From Succinivibrionaceae bacterium UBA3769 (lineage in GTDB: Bacteria > Pseudomonadota > Gammaproteobacteria > Enterobacterales > Succinivibrionaceae): 32,343 nt of DNA. Under the pieces are notes generated by a model that saw nothing but the letters and a program-made list of their open reading frames with translations, made no database searches and was not told where the DNA came from. Each line of letters starts with the position of its first letter. The stretch's first letter is position 1. Where the stretch lies: positions 1 to 32,343 of the forward strand of contig DFFT01000018.1 of NCBI GenBank assembly GCA_002372325.1, given 5' to 3'. Made by a program: the position numbers and the translations under genes. This document shows, one piece after another, positions 1 through 8,072 of the stretch.

Positions 1-39
1 CGGGTTAAATTTTTTGTTTGTTTTGTGAGAATCAGTGAA

Positions 40-3039
40 ATGAGCGATAACGGGAATAATAATCCTCCTGAGGATGAAAAGACTTCCGAAGAAGGGCAGC
101 AGCCCCGGACGGAGGATTCGCATCTTCAGCCATTGAATATCAGACCGGTAAAAATTACCGAGCAGTTAAAGACCGCATTTATCAATTACGCCATGAGCGT
201 AATTGTGGACAGAGCTCTTCCGGACGTGCGGGACGGCCTCAAGCCGGTGCATCGCCGCTGTCTGTTTTCCATGTACATGAACGGCTATGACAGCACCGGA
301 AAAACAGTAAAGTCAGCAAAGGTGGTGGGCGACGTTATCGGTAAGTACCACCCGCACGGCGATACATCCGCATATGACACTCTGGTGCGCATGGCTCAGA
401 ATTTCTCTCTCCGGTATCCTCTGGTAATCGGGCAGGGAAACTTCGGCAACCTTGACGGCGACAAAGCTGCGGCCATGCGTTATACCGAAATCAAGATGGC
501 CCGCATTGCCAATGAAATGGTGGAGGATCTGGGCCCCCGCAATGATTTCAAGGAAACCGTGGATCAGGTGCCTAATTACGACGGCACCGAAATGATGCCC
601 TCGGTCATGCCGAACCGTTTCCCGAATCTGCTGGTGAACGGATCCTCGGGCATTGCCGTGGGCATGGCTACCAATATTCCCAGCCACAATCTGCGGGAGG
701 TTATTGATGCCACCATTGCCCTGATCGACGATCCGAATATCACCATTGACGGTCTCATGAAATTCGTTCCGGGCCCTGACTTCCCCACCGGCGGCATTAT
801 CTACGGGGTGTCCGGCGTGCGAGAGGCCTACGAAACCGGACGCGGTTCCATTATCATCAGATCCCGCACCCACATTGAAGGCAAGCCCGGAGAAAAGCAG
901 TGCATCGTCATTGATGAAATTCCTTACAATGTGAATAAGAAGGAGCTGGTAACCCGCATTAACGCCTGCATCCGCGAAAAGACCATTGAAGGACTGACCG
1001 AGGTTAATGACTATTCCGGACGGAATCACGATGTGCGGGTGGTTATCGGCATCAGAAAGGGCGAGGCTCCGGAAATCCTGCTGAATCAGCTGTTCAAGCG
1101 CACCAATATGCAGATCAGCTACGGCATTAACATGCTGGCCCTCAATGACGGTCATCCGGAGGTCATGAATCTCAAGCAGATTCTGGAAGCCTTTGTCAAG
1201 CACCGCCGCGAGGTCATCACCCGCAGAACCGTGCATGATCTCAAGCGTTCCCGCGCTCAGGCCCACATCCTGGAAGGCATGCTGGTGGTTCTTTCCAACA
1301 TCGATGAGGTGATTCGGATCATCCGGGAATCCGCCAATAAGAACGAGGCCAAGATTGCCCTCATGAACCGCGGCTGGGATTTCTCCCTGCTGACCGAGCT
1401 TATCGCCCGCGCCGCCGACGGTTCGGAAATCTGCCGTCCGGAGGATCTGGAGGATCCGGCCTACGGCATTCATGACAATCTCTATCATCTCTCGGATCGG
1501 CAGACAGAGAGCATCCTCAATATGCCGCTGCACCGCCTGACCGGCATGGAGTACAACGAGGTTCAGGACGGCTACAAGGATCTGGTTGCCAAAATCCGTT
1601 CCTTCCTGGAAATTCTCGAAAACGACTCCGTGCTGGTGGAGGTTATCCGGAAGGAACTCCGGGAGATCCGCGACACCTACGGCGATGATCGCCGCAGCGA
1701 GATTCAGGGCGAACGTCCGGAAATCACCATGGAGGATCTGATTGTGCCGGAAACTGCCGTGATCACCATGTCCCGCACCGGCTACGTCAAGTATCAGCCT
1801 CTGGCCGAATACCGCGAGCAGAAGCGCGGCGGCCGCGGCAAGAGAGCTGCCAAGGTCAAGGACGAGGATGTTATTGATAACATTTACATTGTTAATACCC
1901 ACGATACCATTCTCTGCTTCTCTTCCATCGGCAAGGTCTATCCGCTGAAGGTGTATGAACTGCCCAGCTCTTCGTCCCAGTCCAAGGGGCTGCCTATTGT
2001 CAACCTGCTGCCTCTGGAGGAAAACGAGCGCATTATCAGCATTCTTCCGGTGGACAAGTTTGACGAAGACCGCTACCTCATGCTGATCACCAAGAGAGGT
2101 CTCATCAAAAAGACCAGCCTGGCCCTCTTCAAGAATCTCCGCAAGACCGGCATTCTGGCCATTAAATTCATGGAAGGCGATACTCTGGCCGGGAGCGCCA
2201 TTACCGCAGGCAAGGATGTTATCGGCGTATTCGCATCAAACGGCTATGCGGCTGTATTTAATGAATACTATGGCGCCGCAGCCGCCGAGGGCGATGAGGA
2301 TGCCGAGGATGATCTCCCGGATGCCGAGGAAGCCGGCGATAATGACGATGCCGATGAGGGAGATGATGATGCTTCCGCAGCGCAGGAAAAGGACATTTCC
2401 TCCTACTGGAATCCGGCTCCTGATGCCAAGGGCATTCGTCCTTCAGGACGTGCCTCCCGCGGCGTTCGCGCCATCAAGCTGGCTCCGGGGGCCGAAGTGG
2501 TTTCCATGGTGGTCTTCAAGCAGGATGCCGGCATGGTGCTTACCGTGTCCTCCAGCGGCCTCGGCAAGCTTACCCCGCTCTCCCGGTATCGTCTCTGCAA
2601 CCGTAACTGCAAGGGCGTAATGTCCATTAAGCTCACGCAGCATAACGGCAAGCAGGCTCAGGTGGTGGGAGTGCTGCAGGCTCAGATGAACGACCAGATC
2701 GTGCTCATTACCAGCGATGGCATTCTGATCCGTACCAAGGTAGAGCAGATCCGGGTTTGCGGCCGCTTCTCTCAGGGCGTTAAGCTGATCAACATCGGGG
2801 AGAACTCCGAGCTCATTGCCGTGGAGAAGGTGCTGGGCGAGGATCTGGAAAACGATGCTGAAATCAGAGGCCTTAATGCTCCCGAAGGCGAAGCCGGAGC
2901 GGCGTCAGGAGAGGTTCCGGAAAACAGCGCCGGAGAAAATCCTGCCGGGGAGACCGCAGGGGAAAATGATGCTGAAGCAGCTCCTTCTGATGCTGCCGAG
3001 GCTCAGCCCGAAACCGGAGATCCCGCGGCTCAGGAGTAA
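40..3039 (+). CDS. gyrA: DNA gyrase subunit A with an acidic CTD insertion
   Basis: GyrA is the breakage-reunion and DNA-wrapping subunit of type II topoisomerase; with GyrB it introduces negative supercoils in the cytoplasm. The N-terminal part has the family motifs: YAMSVIVDRALPDVRDGLKP, then HPHGDTSAYDT (the quinolone-resistance region) and the active-site Tyr in AAMRYTEI. The GyrA box is QKRGGRG (E. coli QRRGGKG), which marks gyrase rather than ParC. At the E. coli 83 position it has Thr, with Asp kept at 87. At about 999 residues it is longer than E. coli GyrA (875). The extra length is an Asp/Glu/Ala-rich insertion in the C-terminal beta-pinwheel (about nt 2270-2400) and a long acidic tail (about nt 2850-3036). 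I prefer the ATG at 40; an in-frame GTG at 25 is the alternative, and neither has a strong ribosome site. The promoter lies outside the window. Family identity is certain. Confidence 0.97.
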   Translation: MSDNGNNNPPEDEKTSEEGQQPRTEDSHLQPLNIRPVKITEQLKTAFINYAMSVIVDRALPDVRDGLKPVHRRCLFSMYMNGYDSTGKTVKSAKVVGDVIGKYHPHGDTSAYDTLVRMAQNFSLRYPLVIGQGNFGNLDGDKAAAMRYTEIKMARIANEMVEDLGPRNDFKETVDQVPNYDGTEMMPSVMPNRFPNLLVNGSSGIAVGMATNIPSHNLREVIDATIALIDDPNITIDGLMKFVPGPDFPTGGIIYGVSGVREAYETGRGSIIIRSRTHIEGKPGEKQCIVIDEIPYNVNKKELVTRINACIREKTIEGLTEVNDYSGRNHDVRVVIGIRKGEAPEILLNQLFKRTNMQISYGINMLALNDGHPEVMNLKQILEAFVKHRREVITRRTVHDLKRSRAQAHILEGMLVVLSNIDEVIRIIRESANKNEAKIALMNRGWDFSLLTELIARAADGSEICRPEDLEDPAYGIHDNLYHLSDRQTESILNMPLHRLTGMEYNEVQDGYKDLVAKIRSFLEILENDSVLVEVIRKELREIRDTYGDDRRSEIQGERPEITMEDLIVPETAVITMSRTGYVKYQPLAEYREQKRGGRGKRAAKVKDEDVIDNIYIVNTHDTILCFSSIGKVYPLKVYELPSSSSQSKGLPIVNLLPLEENERIISILPVDKFDEDRYLMLITKRGLIKKTSLALFKNLRKTGILAIKFMEGDTLAGSAITAGKDVIGVFASNGYAAVFNEYYGAAAAEGDEDAEDDLPDAEEAGDNDDADEGDDDASAAQEKDISSYWNPAPDAKGIRPSGRASRGVRAIKLAPGAEVVSMVVFKQDAGMVLTVSSSGLGKLTPLSRYRLCNRNCKGVMSIKLTQHNGKQAQVVGVLQAQMNDQIVLITSDGILIRTKVEQIRVCGRFSQGVKLINIGENSELIAVEKVLGEDLENDAEIRGLNAPEGEAGAASGEVPENSAGENPAGETAGENDAEAAPSDAAEAQPETGDPAAQE

Positions 3040-3062
3040 AGTGATTTCCTGGTGAACAAGAG

Positions 3063-3095
3063 AAGGGCAGACTTTGAGTTTCTGCCCTTTTTTAT
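3063..3095 (+). terminator. Intrinsic terminator of gyrA
   Basis: A perfect 9-bp stem, AAGGGCAGA (3063-3071) with TCTGCCCTT (3081-3089), has a 9-nt loop and runs into a T-rich tract. It starts 24 nt after the gyrA stop codon. Confidence 0.9.
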
Positions 3096-3358
3096 TGCTT
3101 CCGGCGTGAGCTCAAAGTGTCTCCGGGACAAGAAACTCAAGGATGATCATGTTTAGGGAGATAGCCCCGGAAAGGGCGGCTCAGGAATAATAAGATATGT
3201 TCCGAAAAACCGGCCGGGGAAAAGATATCAGGGAAGAAAATAGGACTTTCAGAAACACGGCTTTTTCTGAAAAATGAAAAGCGGTTAAGCTGATCCTGGC
3301 GCAGTGAATCTTGTCGGTTATGTTAACCTCAAAGCTTGATTAGGTCAAAATTTCAGTT
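3096..3358. other. Intergenic region between gyrA and the tnpB island
   Basis: No gene is seen. It contains a 9-bp inverted repeat, TTTCAGAAA (3247-3255) with TTTCTGAAA (3264-3272), of unknown role. Base composition becomes more AT-rich towards the tnpB side. Confidence 0.4.
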
Positions 3359-3568
3359 TTAGCAGAAGAGCGTATCAAATTGTGCAAGAGTCATGTCAAG
3401 CTTTTTGGCAGCTGCTTCTTTGGTCATCTTTCCTTCCTTGAAGCGGTTAAGATAGCGATGAAGTTTATCGACATAATTGCGTACAATTTCCGGTTCGGCC
3501 ATTTTAACGGCTTCTTTGTTGGATCTTTCCATATCGCTCTGTTCGACTCTATAGTTGATCTGAAACAT
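3359..3568 (-). CDS. Small hypothetical protein with an HTH-like C-terminus
   Basis: This 69-residue basic ORF lies on the same strand as tnpB, with its start 30 nt past the tnpB stop. It is mostly predicted helix. The end, KMTKEAAAKKLDMTLAQF, has the spacing of a resolvase- or Hin-type helix-turn-helix (compare the common pattern K-x-T-K-x-E-A-A-K-x-L). I infer a small DNA-binding protein or the tail of a degraded recombinase or regulator. No good ribosome site precedes the ATG, so it may be translated with tnpB or be a remnant. It also sits where the right end of an IS605-type element and the guide part of an omega-RNA would be expected, so its reading frame may be incidental. No family is recognised. 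Confidence 0.4.
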   Translation of the reverse strand: MFQINYRVEQSDMERSNKEAVKMAEPEIVRNYVDKLHRYLNRFKEGKMTKEAAAKKLDMTLAQFDTLFC

Positions 3569-3597
3569 TTCATAGGGAATAACTCTCCATAAAACAG

Positions 3598-4839
3598 CTA
3601 GAAAGTTATTATATGCGGTCTAGCGAACAGACCTCTACCGACTATCCTTTTTACAAAAGACTCATCGGCTACTTTTAACTTGGCTAAGTATTTTCGGACT
3701 ATATTTAAAGCACCATTTATATCGGCATTTAAAACTTTGCCTGTGGATGACTTAAATAAGCCTCTGAAAATTCTTTTTCCTTTATATTCCTCGTGCTTTT
3801 CAACGGGTTCAAATGCCAGTGAATCGCACTTGGACGTATAGGACTCCTCTTGCTCCGCAAGATTTATCCCTGCCATTTTGCACTTGTACCTAAGCATATT
3901 TATAAACTTAAAGAACGGAACTGGTACAAAGTTCTGGTTGGTTTGTTTGCCTAATGCAATGGAGTCTTTCCATTGCTTGTTTCTTCCAATAACTACTGTA
4001 CCGATTTTGTGTTCCACACAAAAGTTCACAATGCTTCTGGATGCGTTGTGCAAATAGTCTTCAATTTTTAAGTTTCGTTTAAATCCTAACTTAAAAATAT
4101 TGAATTTGTTGTAATTGAAATCCTGCTTATCACCGATTAAAGGCCTTTCGGATTTTAATTTTGAAACTTCTTTATTATAGTACTGATTTATTGATTTTAC
4201 AGGCTTTCCGTTTATAATAAAGCAGTCAAATTCCGAAACGCAACTGCAAAGGTTATTCAGACCTAAATCAATCCCTAAATACTGATTCTGATCTAAATCT
4301 GGGTTTAATTCTTCTGTTTCATAAGTGATACAGACTTTGATTTTATTGAATTTTGGAATAAAATCAATTGTTTTAAAATTCTTTAAATCATTATTGTATT
4401 TTTCAAAGATGTCATGAGGAATATGGATTTTTACGTCTTTATTTAATACTATAAACTGACCTTTGATTTTAGCAGACTGATAATCAAAATACAGCATATT
4501 CGGATTTTCTTTGTATTTAGGTGCTTTAGGCTCTCCATTGAACTTCTCCGGATGAACTTTAAATTCCTTAATAGCACTAAAGAAACTGGAGTAATTCTTA
4601 TATAGGCTGATTACAATTGTTTGAGCAAGTTTAGCCTTGCATAGCTTTCTGTAGTAATTCAGCTTTGTATCCTGAGTTCTTAATACCTTTTCAAGGTCAG
4701 TTTGATTCACAATAGACTTGGTCTTGTCGTAATGATCCCTAAAGAAGTATCTGGCCTGATTAAATAAGCACCTTGACAGTTCAAATTGCTCCTTGAACCA
4801 TCTTGTGTTGTCTATATAGAAACAAGCACTCAAAATCAT
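3598..4839 (-). CDS. tnpB: TnpB, RNA-guided RuvC-type nuclease of IS200/IS605-like elements
   Basis: TnpB proteins are transposon-encoded, omega-RNA-guided DNA nucleases related to Cas12. This 413-residue protein has the RuvC-I motif GIDLGLNNL (Asp191) and the RuvC-III motif NADINGALNIVRK (Asp373). At the usual RuvC-II Glu site it reads VVIGRNKQWK, with Gly285 in place of Glu. A Glu pair occurs instead in EESYTSKC (331-332), where ordinary TnpBs have the TSQxCxxCG zinc ribbon; only one Cys remains here. I take it to be a TnpB subgroup with a moved catalytic Glu and no zinc ribbon. The ATG at 4839 has AGAGG about 7 nt upstream; an in-frame TTG at 4875 is the weaker alternative. No tnpA transposase is present. 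The gene is much more AT-rich than its neighbours, which suggests transfer. Confidence 0.92.
   Translation of the reverse strand: MILSACFYIDNTRWFKEQFELSRCLFNQARYFFRDHYDKTKSIVNQTDLEKVLRTQDTKLNYYRKLCKAKLAQTIVISLYKNYSSFFSAIKEFKVHPEKFNGEPKAPKYKENPNMLYFDYQSAKIKGQFIVLNKDVKIHIPHDIFEKYNNDLKNFKTIDFIPKFNKIKVCITYETEELNPDLDQNQYLGIDLGLNNLCSCVSEFDCFIINGKPVKSINQYYNKEVSKLKSERPLIGDKQDFNYNKFNIFKLGFKRNLKIEDYLHNASRSIVNFCVEHKIGTVVIGRNKQWKDSIALGKQTNQNFVPVPFFKFINMLRYKCKMAGINLAEQEESYTSKCDSLAFEPVEKHEEYKGKRIFRGLFKSSTGKVLNADINGALNIVRKYLAKLKVADESFVKRIVGRGLFARPHIITF
3617..3633 (-). repeat. Hairpin at the 3' end of tnpB, candidate IS605 right end / omega-RNA stem
   Basis: GGTCT and AGACC form a 5-bp stem around a 7-nt loop, inside the last codons of tnpB. 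In IS200/IS605 elements a subterminal hairpin and the 3' part of the omega-RNA overlap this end of tnpB. If so, the guide would be read from the bases just below about 3610. The assignment rests on position only. Confidence 0.4.
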
Positions 4840-4902
4840 TTTGAAACCTCTTTTAGGGATATTTACATCACTCAAAATCAGGGTTTTGCCGGATCAACTA
4901 TC

Positions 4903-4915
4903 CTCTGCAACAGAG
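4903..4915 (-). repeat. Palindrome upstream of tnpB resembling an IS end
   Basis: CTCTG-CAA-CAGAG is a perfect 5-bp stem with a 3-nt loop, about 65 nt upstream of the tnpB ATG. Read on the minus strand it lies in GGCTCTGTTGCAGAGG, which recalls IS6-type terminal repeats (GGCTCTGTTGCA...). A TTGAT pentamer (4893-4897) sits between it and tnpB. It could be the left-end hairpin of the tnpB element or a leftover end of another IS. No matching partner end was found nearby. Confidence 0.3.
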
Positions 4916-5197
4916 CCTTTTTAATATCTTTTTGGCCATGATACTACCTGATGGAAAAAACGATGTTTCATAGTATAGACGATATTTATCATCTGTAAAC
5001 AGGAAAACAATATTTTTTAAGGTTGTGAAAATGTGTGTATATCATAGCGATAATATGCTAATTCGTTACGAGCCGAGTTTACTTTTTATAGTTGTGTATA
5101 ACGGATGTGCTAAAATTTTAATTCTGATGATGGCTATTATTATCCTGTTCCAAAACCGATCGCAAAAATATAACATTAGCAGCACAAGTCTTTGTAA
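4916..5197. other. AT-rich flank of the tnpB island
   Basis: No gene with a ribosome site or family match is seen. An ORF opening at 5025 runs through here, but its hydrophobic AT-driven composition and the better reading frame found later (5198-5362) argue against it. Confidence 0.35.
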
Positions 5198-5362
5198 TAC
5201 AAGGGTTTTGAAGCTGATGACAGCAAGATGGTTAACTGTGAATATCTTTTTGTCCCCGGGAGCGTCCAGACATCTGAGTTATCCACCGCATGGTTTGACT
5301 GCGGCGATATTTTTGGGGAGAACTTCCGAGACTGCAGATTTTATGAATTAAGATGTTACTGA
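5198..5362 (+). pseudogene. Possible 3' fragment of a truncated gene
   Basis: In the frame ending with TGA at 5360-5362, the sequence from about 5204 reads as a balanced Cys-containing protein end, including VNCEYLFVPGSVQTSELST and WFDCGDIFGENFRDC. It is preceded by a stop at 5195-5197. An internal ATG lies at 5228 but has no ribosome site. I read it as the surviving C-terminal end of a gene broken next to the tnpB island. The family is not recognised; a chance open frame is possible given its 54 codons. Confidence 0.35.
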
Positions 5363-5764
5363 GAGCAGTGCTGCTGCTGTTACTTAAATAACCAGATTAT
5401 AATCTATATGTAAGTTTGAGGGTATCCGGCTCCTAAAACGTCGTTGATTTCTGAAATCCTGCCTATGATACCGATTAATGCCAGAAGTCTTTTATGAATA
5501 GTTGGGAGATTAAACCTTTTCTTCTGCCGGAAAACCGGAGACGGCATGACCGGAACGGAAAATACCGGAAACCGCCCGCAAATATCCCCCGGATAAAGGG
5601 AGGTCAGGCGCGCCGGGAATCCGAACGGTGCGGGAGAACCTCAGGGGCGGAAATCATGAGGCCCCTGGGATTCCGGTGTCATCAAAGGAGTCTTGTTCCC
5701 GTCATGGGGCAGTGGCTTCCTTGCTGGTTCCGGCGATCTTAAAATTCCCGGAAACCGGATGGTT
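5363..5764. other. Gene-free stretch between the fragment and the GNAT pseudogene
   Basis: Composition shifts here from AT-rich island to the GC-rich, CCGG-dense intergenic style seen elsewhere in the window. Short open frames exist on both strands but none has a ribosome site or recognisable protein pattern. Confidence 0.4.
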
Positions 5765-6342
5765 TCAGCGTGATGGCAGTTTTATCTCCTTTTCAAAGCG
5801 GAACATTTCATCAGGAGGGCCGCTATGGCCGGAGCGCAGCTGTCTCCGGAGCCTTCGGCTTCAGGTTCATGCGGATCGGGGTGATGACTGTTAAAGAATT
5901 CCACGATCCGAAAACCCAGGCGGTTAACGTAAAAGCGGATGTTTCTTTTTTTCAAAATACGGCGTTACGGTTTCCCAGACGGTAATTTCGGGAAGCATCC
6001 TTTCAACAGCCTGCCAGGCTGCGGCGCCGATGCCGCGGCTGTGGAGTTCCGGAGTCACAAAGAGGAGATCCAGGTAACCCCGGTTTCCGGCGGTTCTGAT
6101 AACGACGCCGCCGGCGGGCTTGCCGTCTGCGATGATGCGGAAGGCGGTTCCCGCGGAAATGGCCTCCCGAATGGTGTCCCGCGAAATAACATTCCCGTCT
6201 TCTTCAAAATGATCGTCTCGTAACCCGAATTCCTCCAGAGCTCCGTAGTTGAATGCGGTTTGATTAGCGGTGATAAACTGTTCCTGATCCCGGAGATCCA
6301 GCGGATTTAGCGTTACCTGATTAAGGGGGCTTTTGCTGACAT
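5765..6342 (-). pseudogene. Frameshifted GNAT-family N-acetyltransferase
   Basis: The reading starts at ATG 6342-6340, which has an ideal ribosome site (AAAGGAG, 5-nt spacer), but hits a stop after nine codons. Adding one base at the C5 run (plus-strand G5, 6325-6329) restores a long frame. That frame contains GALEEFGLRDDHF, a central strand YLDLLFVTPELHSRGIGAAA carrying the acetyl-CoA-binding R-G-x-G motif, TPYFEKRNIRFYVNRLGFRI and FFNSHHPDPHEP, all typical of small GNATs that acetylate amines or protein N-termini. The expected C-terminus (DEMFRFEKEIKLPSR) lies in a third frame, so a second shift occurs near 5830-5860, and the stop in that frame is 5765-5767. The many preserved residues imply recent decay, a sequencing or assembly error, or a switchable C tract. 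The substrate is unknown. Confidence 0.7.
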
Positions 6343-6731
6343 GACGGCTCCTTTCATTTTTCGCCTGGGCACGGGATCAGTGTACCTCATTTGCGGCCGG
6401 GATGCTAAGCGCCGGAAGAGAGAGGGCGGTAACGGCAGGGGCCCGGCGGAATCGGGAGGTACCGTTACGCGTCAGGGCCGGGAAGATCCTGTCATTTCCC
6501 GGCTTTCCCGGACTTTTCTGCCAGGAGGCCTTTTCGGAAGGTTAAAAATGCCGCGGTCAATTATGATATAATTTTTGAGCCGGGGATGCTTCTCCGGAGC
6601 CGCTATGGAGTTCTGCCAGAGGCAGGCTGCGTTGCGCCGTGATTGACCGGATTCAGGCTGTACGCCGTGTCCGTCAGATGCGATAAAGGCAGGAACACCT
6701 TTATTTCTAACTTTCCAAAGGCCGCTTTGAG
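6343..6731. other. Intergenic region between GNAT pseudogene and serC
   Basis: This divergent region holds the likely serC promoter (6564-6572) and a leader of about 150 nt. GC-rich DNA with no protein pattern fills 6343-6540. No terminator-like or riboswitch-like fold was recognised by eye. Confidence 0.4.
6564..6572 (+). promoter_or_regulatory. Extended -10 promoter candidate for serC
   Basis: TGATATAAT is a consensus extended -10 element (TGn plus TATAAT). No good -35 box lies at 17 bp, which is usual for extended -10 promoters. Transcription would begin near 6579, leaving a leader of about 150 nt before serC. Confidence 0.55.
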
Positions 6732-7820
6732 ATGACTAAAGTTTATAATTTTTCAGCTGGACCTTCTATGCTTCCGGAACCGGTAATGGCCCGGGCGCAG
6801 AAGGAATTTCTTAACTATAACGGACTGGGCATGAGCGTTATCGAAATGTCTCATCGCTCTAAGGAATATCAGGCTCTTGCCGATGAAGCGGTTCAGGATC
6901 TTCGGGATATCCTGCGGCTTCCGGATAATTATCAGGTGCTGTTCATGCACGGCGGCGGCCGGGGCATGTTTGCCAATGTTCCCATGAATCTGGCCTCCAA
7001 GGACGGCTCTGCCGACTATGTCCATACCGGAGCCTGGTCCGGCTATGCTCTCAAGGAAGCAAGAAAGTATACCAAGGTGAATGCCCTGGAGCTGGAATGC
7101 GTGAACGATAAGGGCCAGCATTCTCTCAATATGGATGCTCTCAAGCTGGATCCCGCTGCCTCATATGTGCATTACTGCATGAATGAGACCATTCACGGTA
7201 TCGAAATCTTCGACCCCCTGGATACCGGCAGCGTTCCTCTGATCGCCGATGCTTCCTCTACCATTCTCTCCCGTCCGCTGGATGTGACCAAGTACGGCAT
7301 TATCTATGCCGGAGCTCAGAAGAATATCGGCCCATCCGGCTTCTGCGTGGTTATTATCCGCGATGATCTGATTAAGGAACCGGCTCCGTTCACTCCGGAT
7401 GTGTCCAGCTTCCAGATCACCCGGGACAAGGGATCCATGTTCAATACCCCGAATACCTTTGCCTGGTATCTGTCCGGACTGGTATTCAAGTGGATCAAGG
7501 ACGAAATCGGCGGCCTCGAGGCCATGGAACAGCGCAATAAGGAAAAGGCCGCTCTCCTTTACGACTGCATCGATTCCTCCGACGGCTATTATGTGAACAA
7601 AGTGGATCCTCAGTACCGTTCCCGCATGAATGTGGTATTCAATCTCCGGGATGAGAGCCTGAGCGATGCTTTCCTGAAGGAAGCCAAGGAAGCCGGTCTC
7701 AGCGGACTCAAGGGGCATCGCGTGCTGGGCGGCATGCGGGCCAGCCTTTACAATGCCATGCCGCTGGAAGGCGTGAAGGCTCTTACTGATTTTATGGCGG
7801 CCTTCAAGAGCCGGCACTGA
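6732..7820 (+). CDS. serC: Phosphoserine aminotransferase
   Basis: SerC converts 3-phosphohydroxypyruvate and glutamate to 3-phosphoserine and 2-oxoglutarate, using PLP, in serine synthesis. It also acts on the C4-hydroxy precursor in pyridoxal phosphate synthesis. The 362-residue length matches the family. Recognised segments are the start VYNFSAGPSMLPEPV, the phosphate-binding HGGGRGMFANVP, the PLP-Lys motif YAGAQKNIGPSG (Lys197) and the C-terminal GHRVLGGMRASLYNAMP. The ATG is preceded by AAAGG with a 10-nt spacer. In many enterobacteria aroA follows serC; here the gene stands alone and ends in a terminator. Its codons match the rest of the chromosome. Confidence 0.97.
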   Translation: MTKVYNFSAGPSMLPEPVMARAQKEFLNYNGLGMSVIEMSHRSKEYQALADEAVQDLRDILRLPDNYQVLFMHGGGRGMFANVPMNLASKDGSADYVHTGAWSGYALKEARKYTKVNALELECVNDKGQHSLNMDALKLDPAASYVHYCMNETIHGIEIFDPLDTGSVPLIADASSTILSRPLDVTKYGIIYAGAQKNIGPSGFCVVIIRDDLIKEPAPFTPDVSSFQITRDKGSMFNTPNTFAWYLSGLVFKWIKDEIGGLEAMEQRNKEKAALLYDCIDSSDGYYVNKVDPQYRSRMNVVFNLRDESLSDAFLKEAKEAGLSGLKGHRVLGGMRASLYNAMPLEGVKALTDFMAAFKSRH

Positions 7821-7890
7821 TCCTGAGCATTTTCGGAAGCGATGCCGAAGACGGAAGCGTCTTTTCCGTCCGCTCTCTTTAAAAGAAAGC

Positions 7891-7915
7891 ACCCCGCAGA
7901 TTCCTGCGGGGTTTT
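7891..7915 (+). terminator. Intrinsic terminator of serC
   Basis: ACCCCGCAG (7891-7899) pairs perfectly with CTGCGGGGT (7904-7912) around an ATTC loop, followed by a short T run. The opposite side has a T-rich stretch on the minus strand (CTTTCTTTT), so it may also stop transcripts of the converging gene. Confidence 0.85.
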
Positions 7916-8072
7916 CGCATTAAAGAGGCGGATTGTTTTAAGCTCCGGAAGGAAGCGAGCTCCCCCGGAATTAAATATGAGGCCCGATGCGCATATCCGG
8001 CGCCGCGAATATCAGGCAGGAAGAGCAGGCGCGCCAAAGGATCCGCGAGAAGAAGGCCCGACAAGAGAGAAG

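Noticed and set aside
313..1902. Long minus-strand open frame opposite gyrA
   Set aside because: It is the antisense shadow of a certain gene; its His/Gly/Val-rich composition follows from gyrA codons.
5025..5351. 108-codon AT-rich plus-strand frame
   Set aside because: Hydrophobic, low-complexity reading without a ribosome site, and a better protein-like frame overlaps its end.
5400..5547. 44-codon minus-strand frame ending LGAGYPQTYI
   Set aside because: It reads plausibly but is short, lacks a ribosome site and has no recognised relatives.
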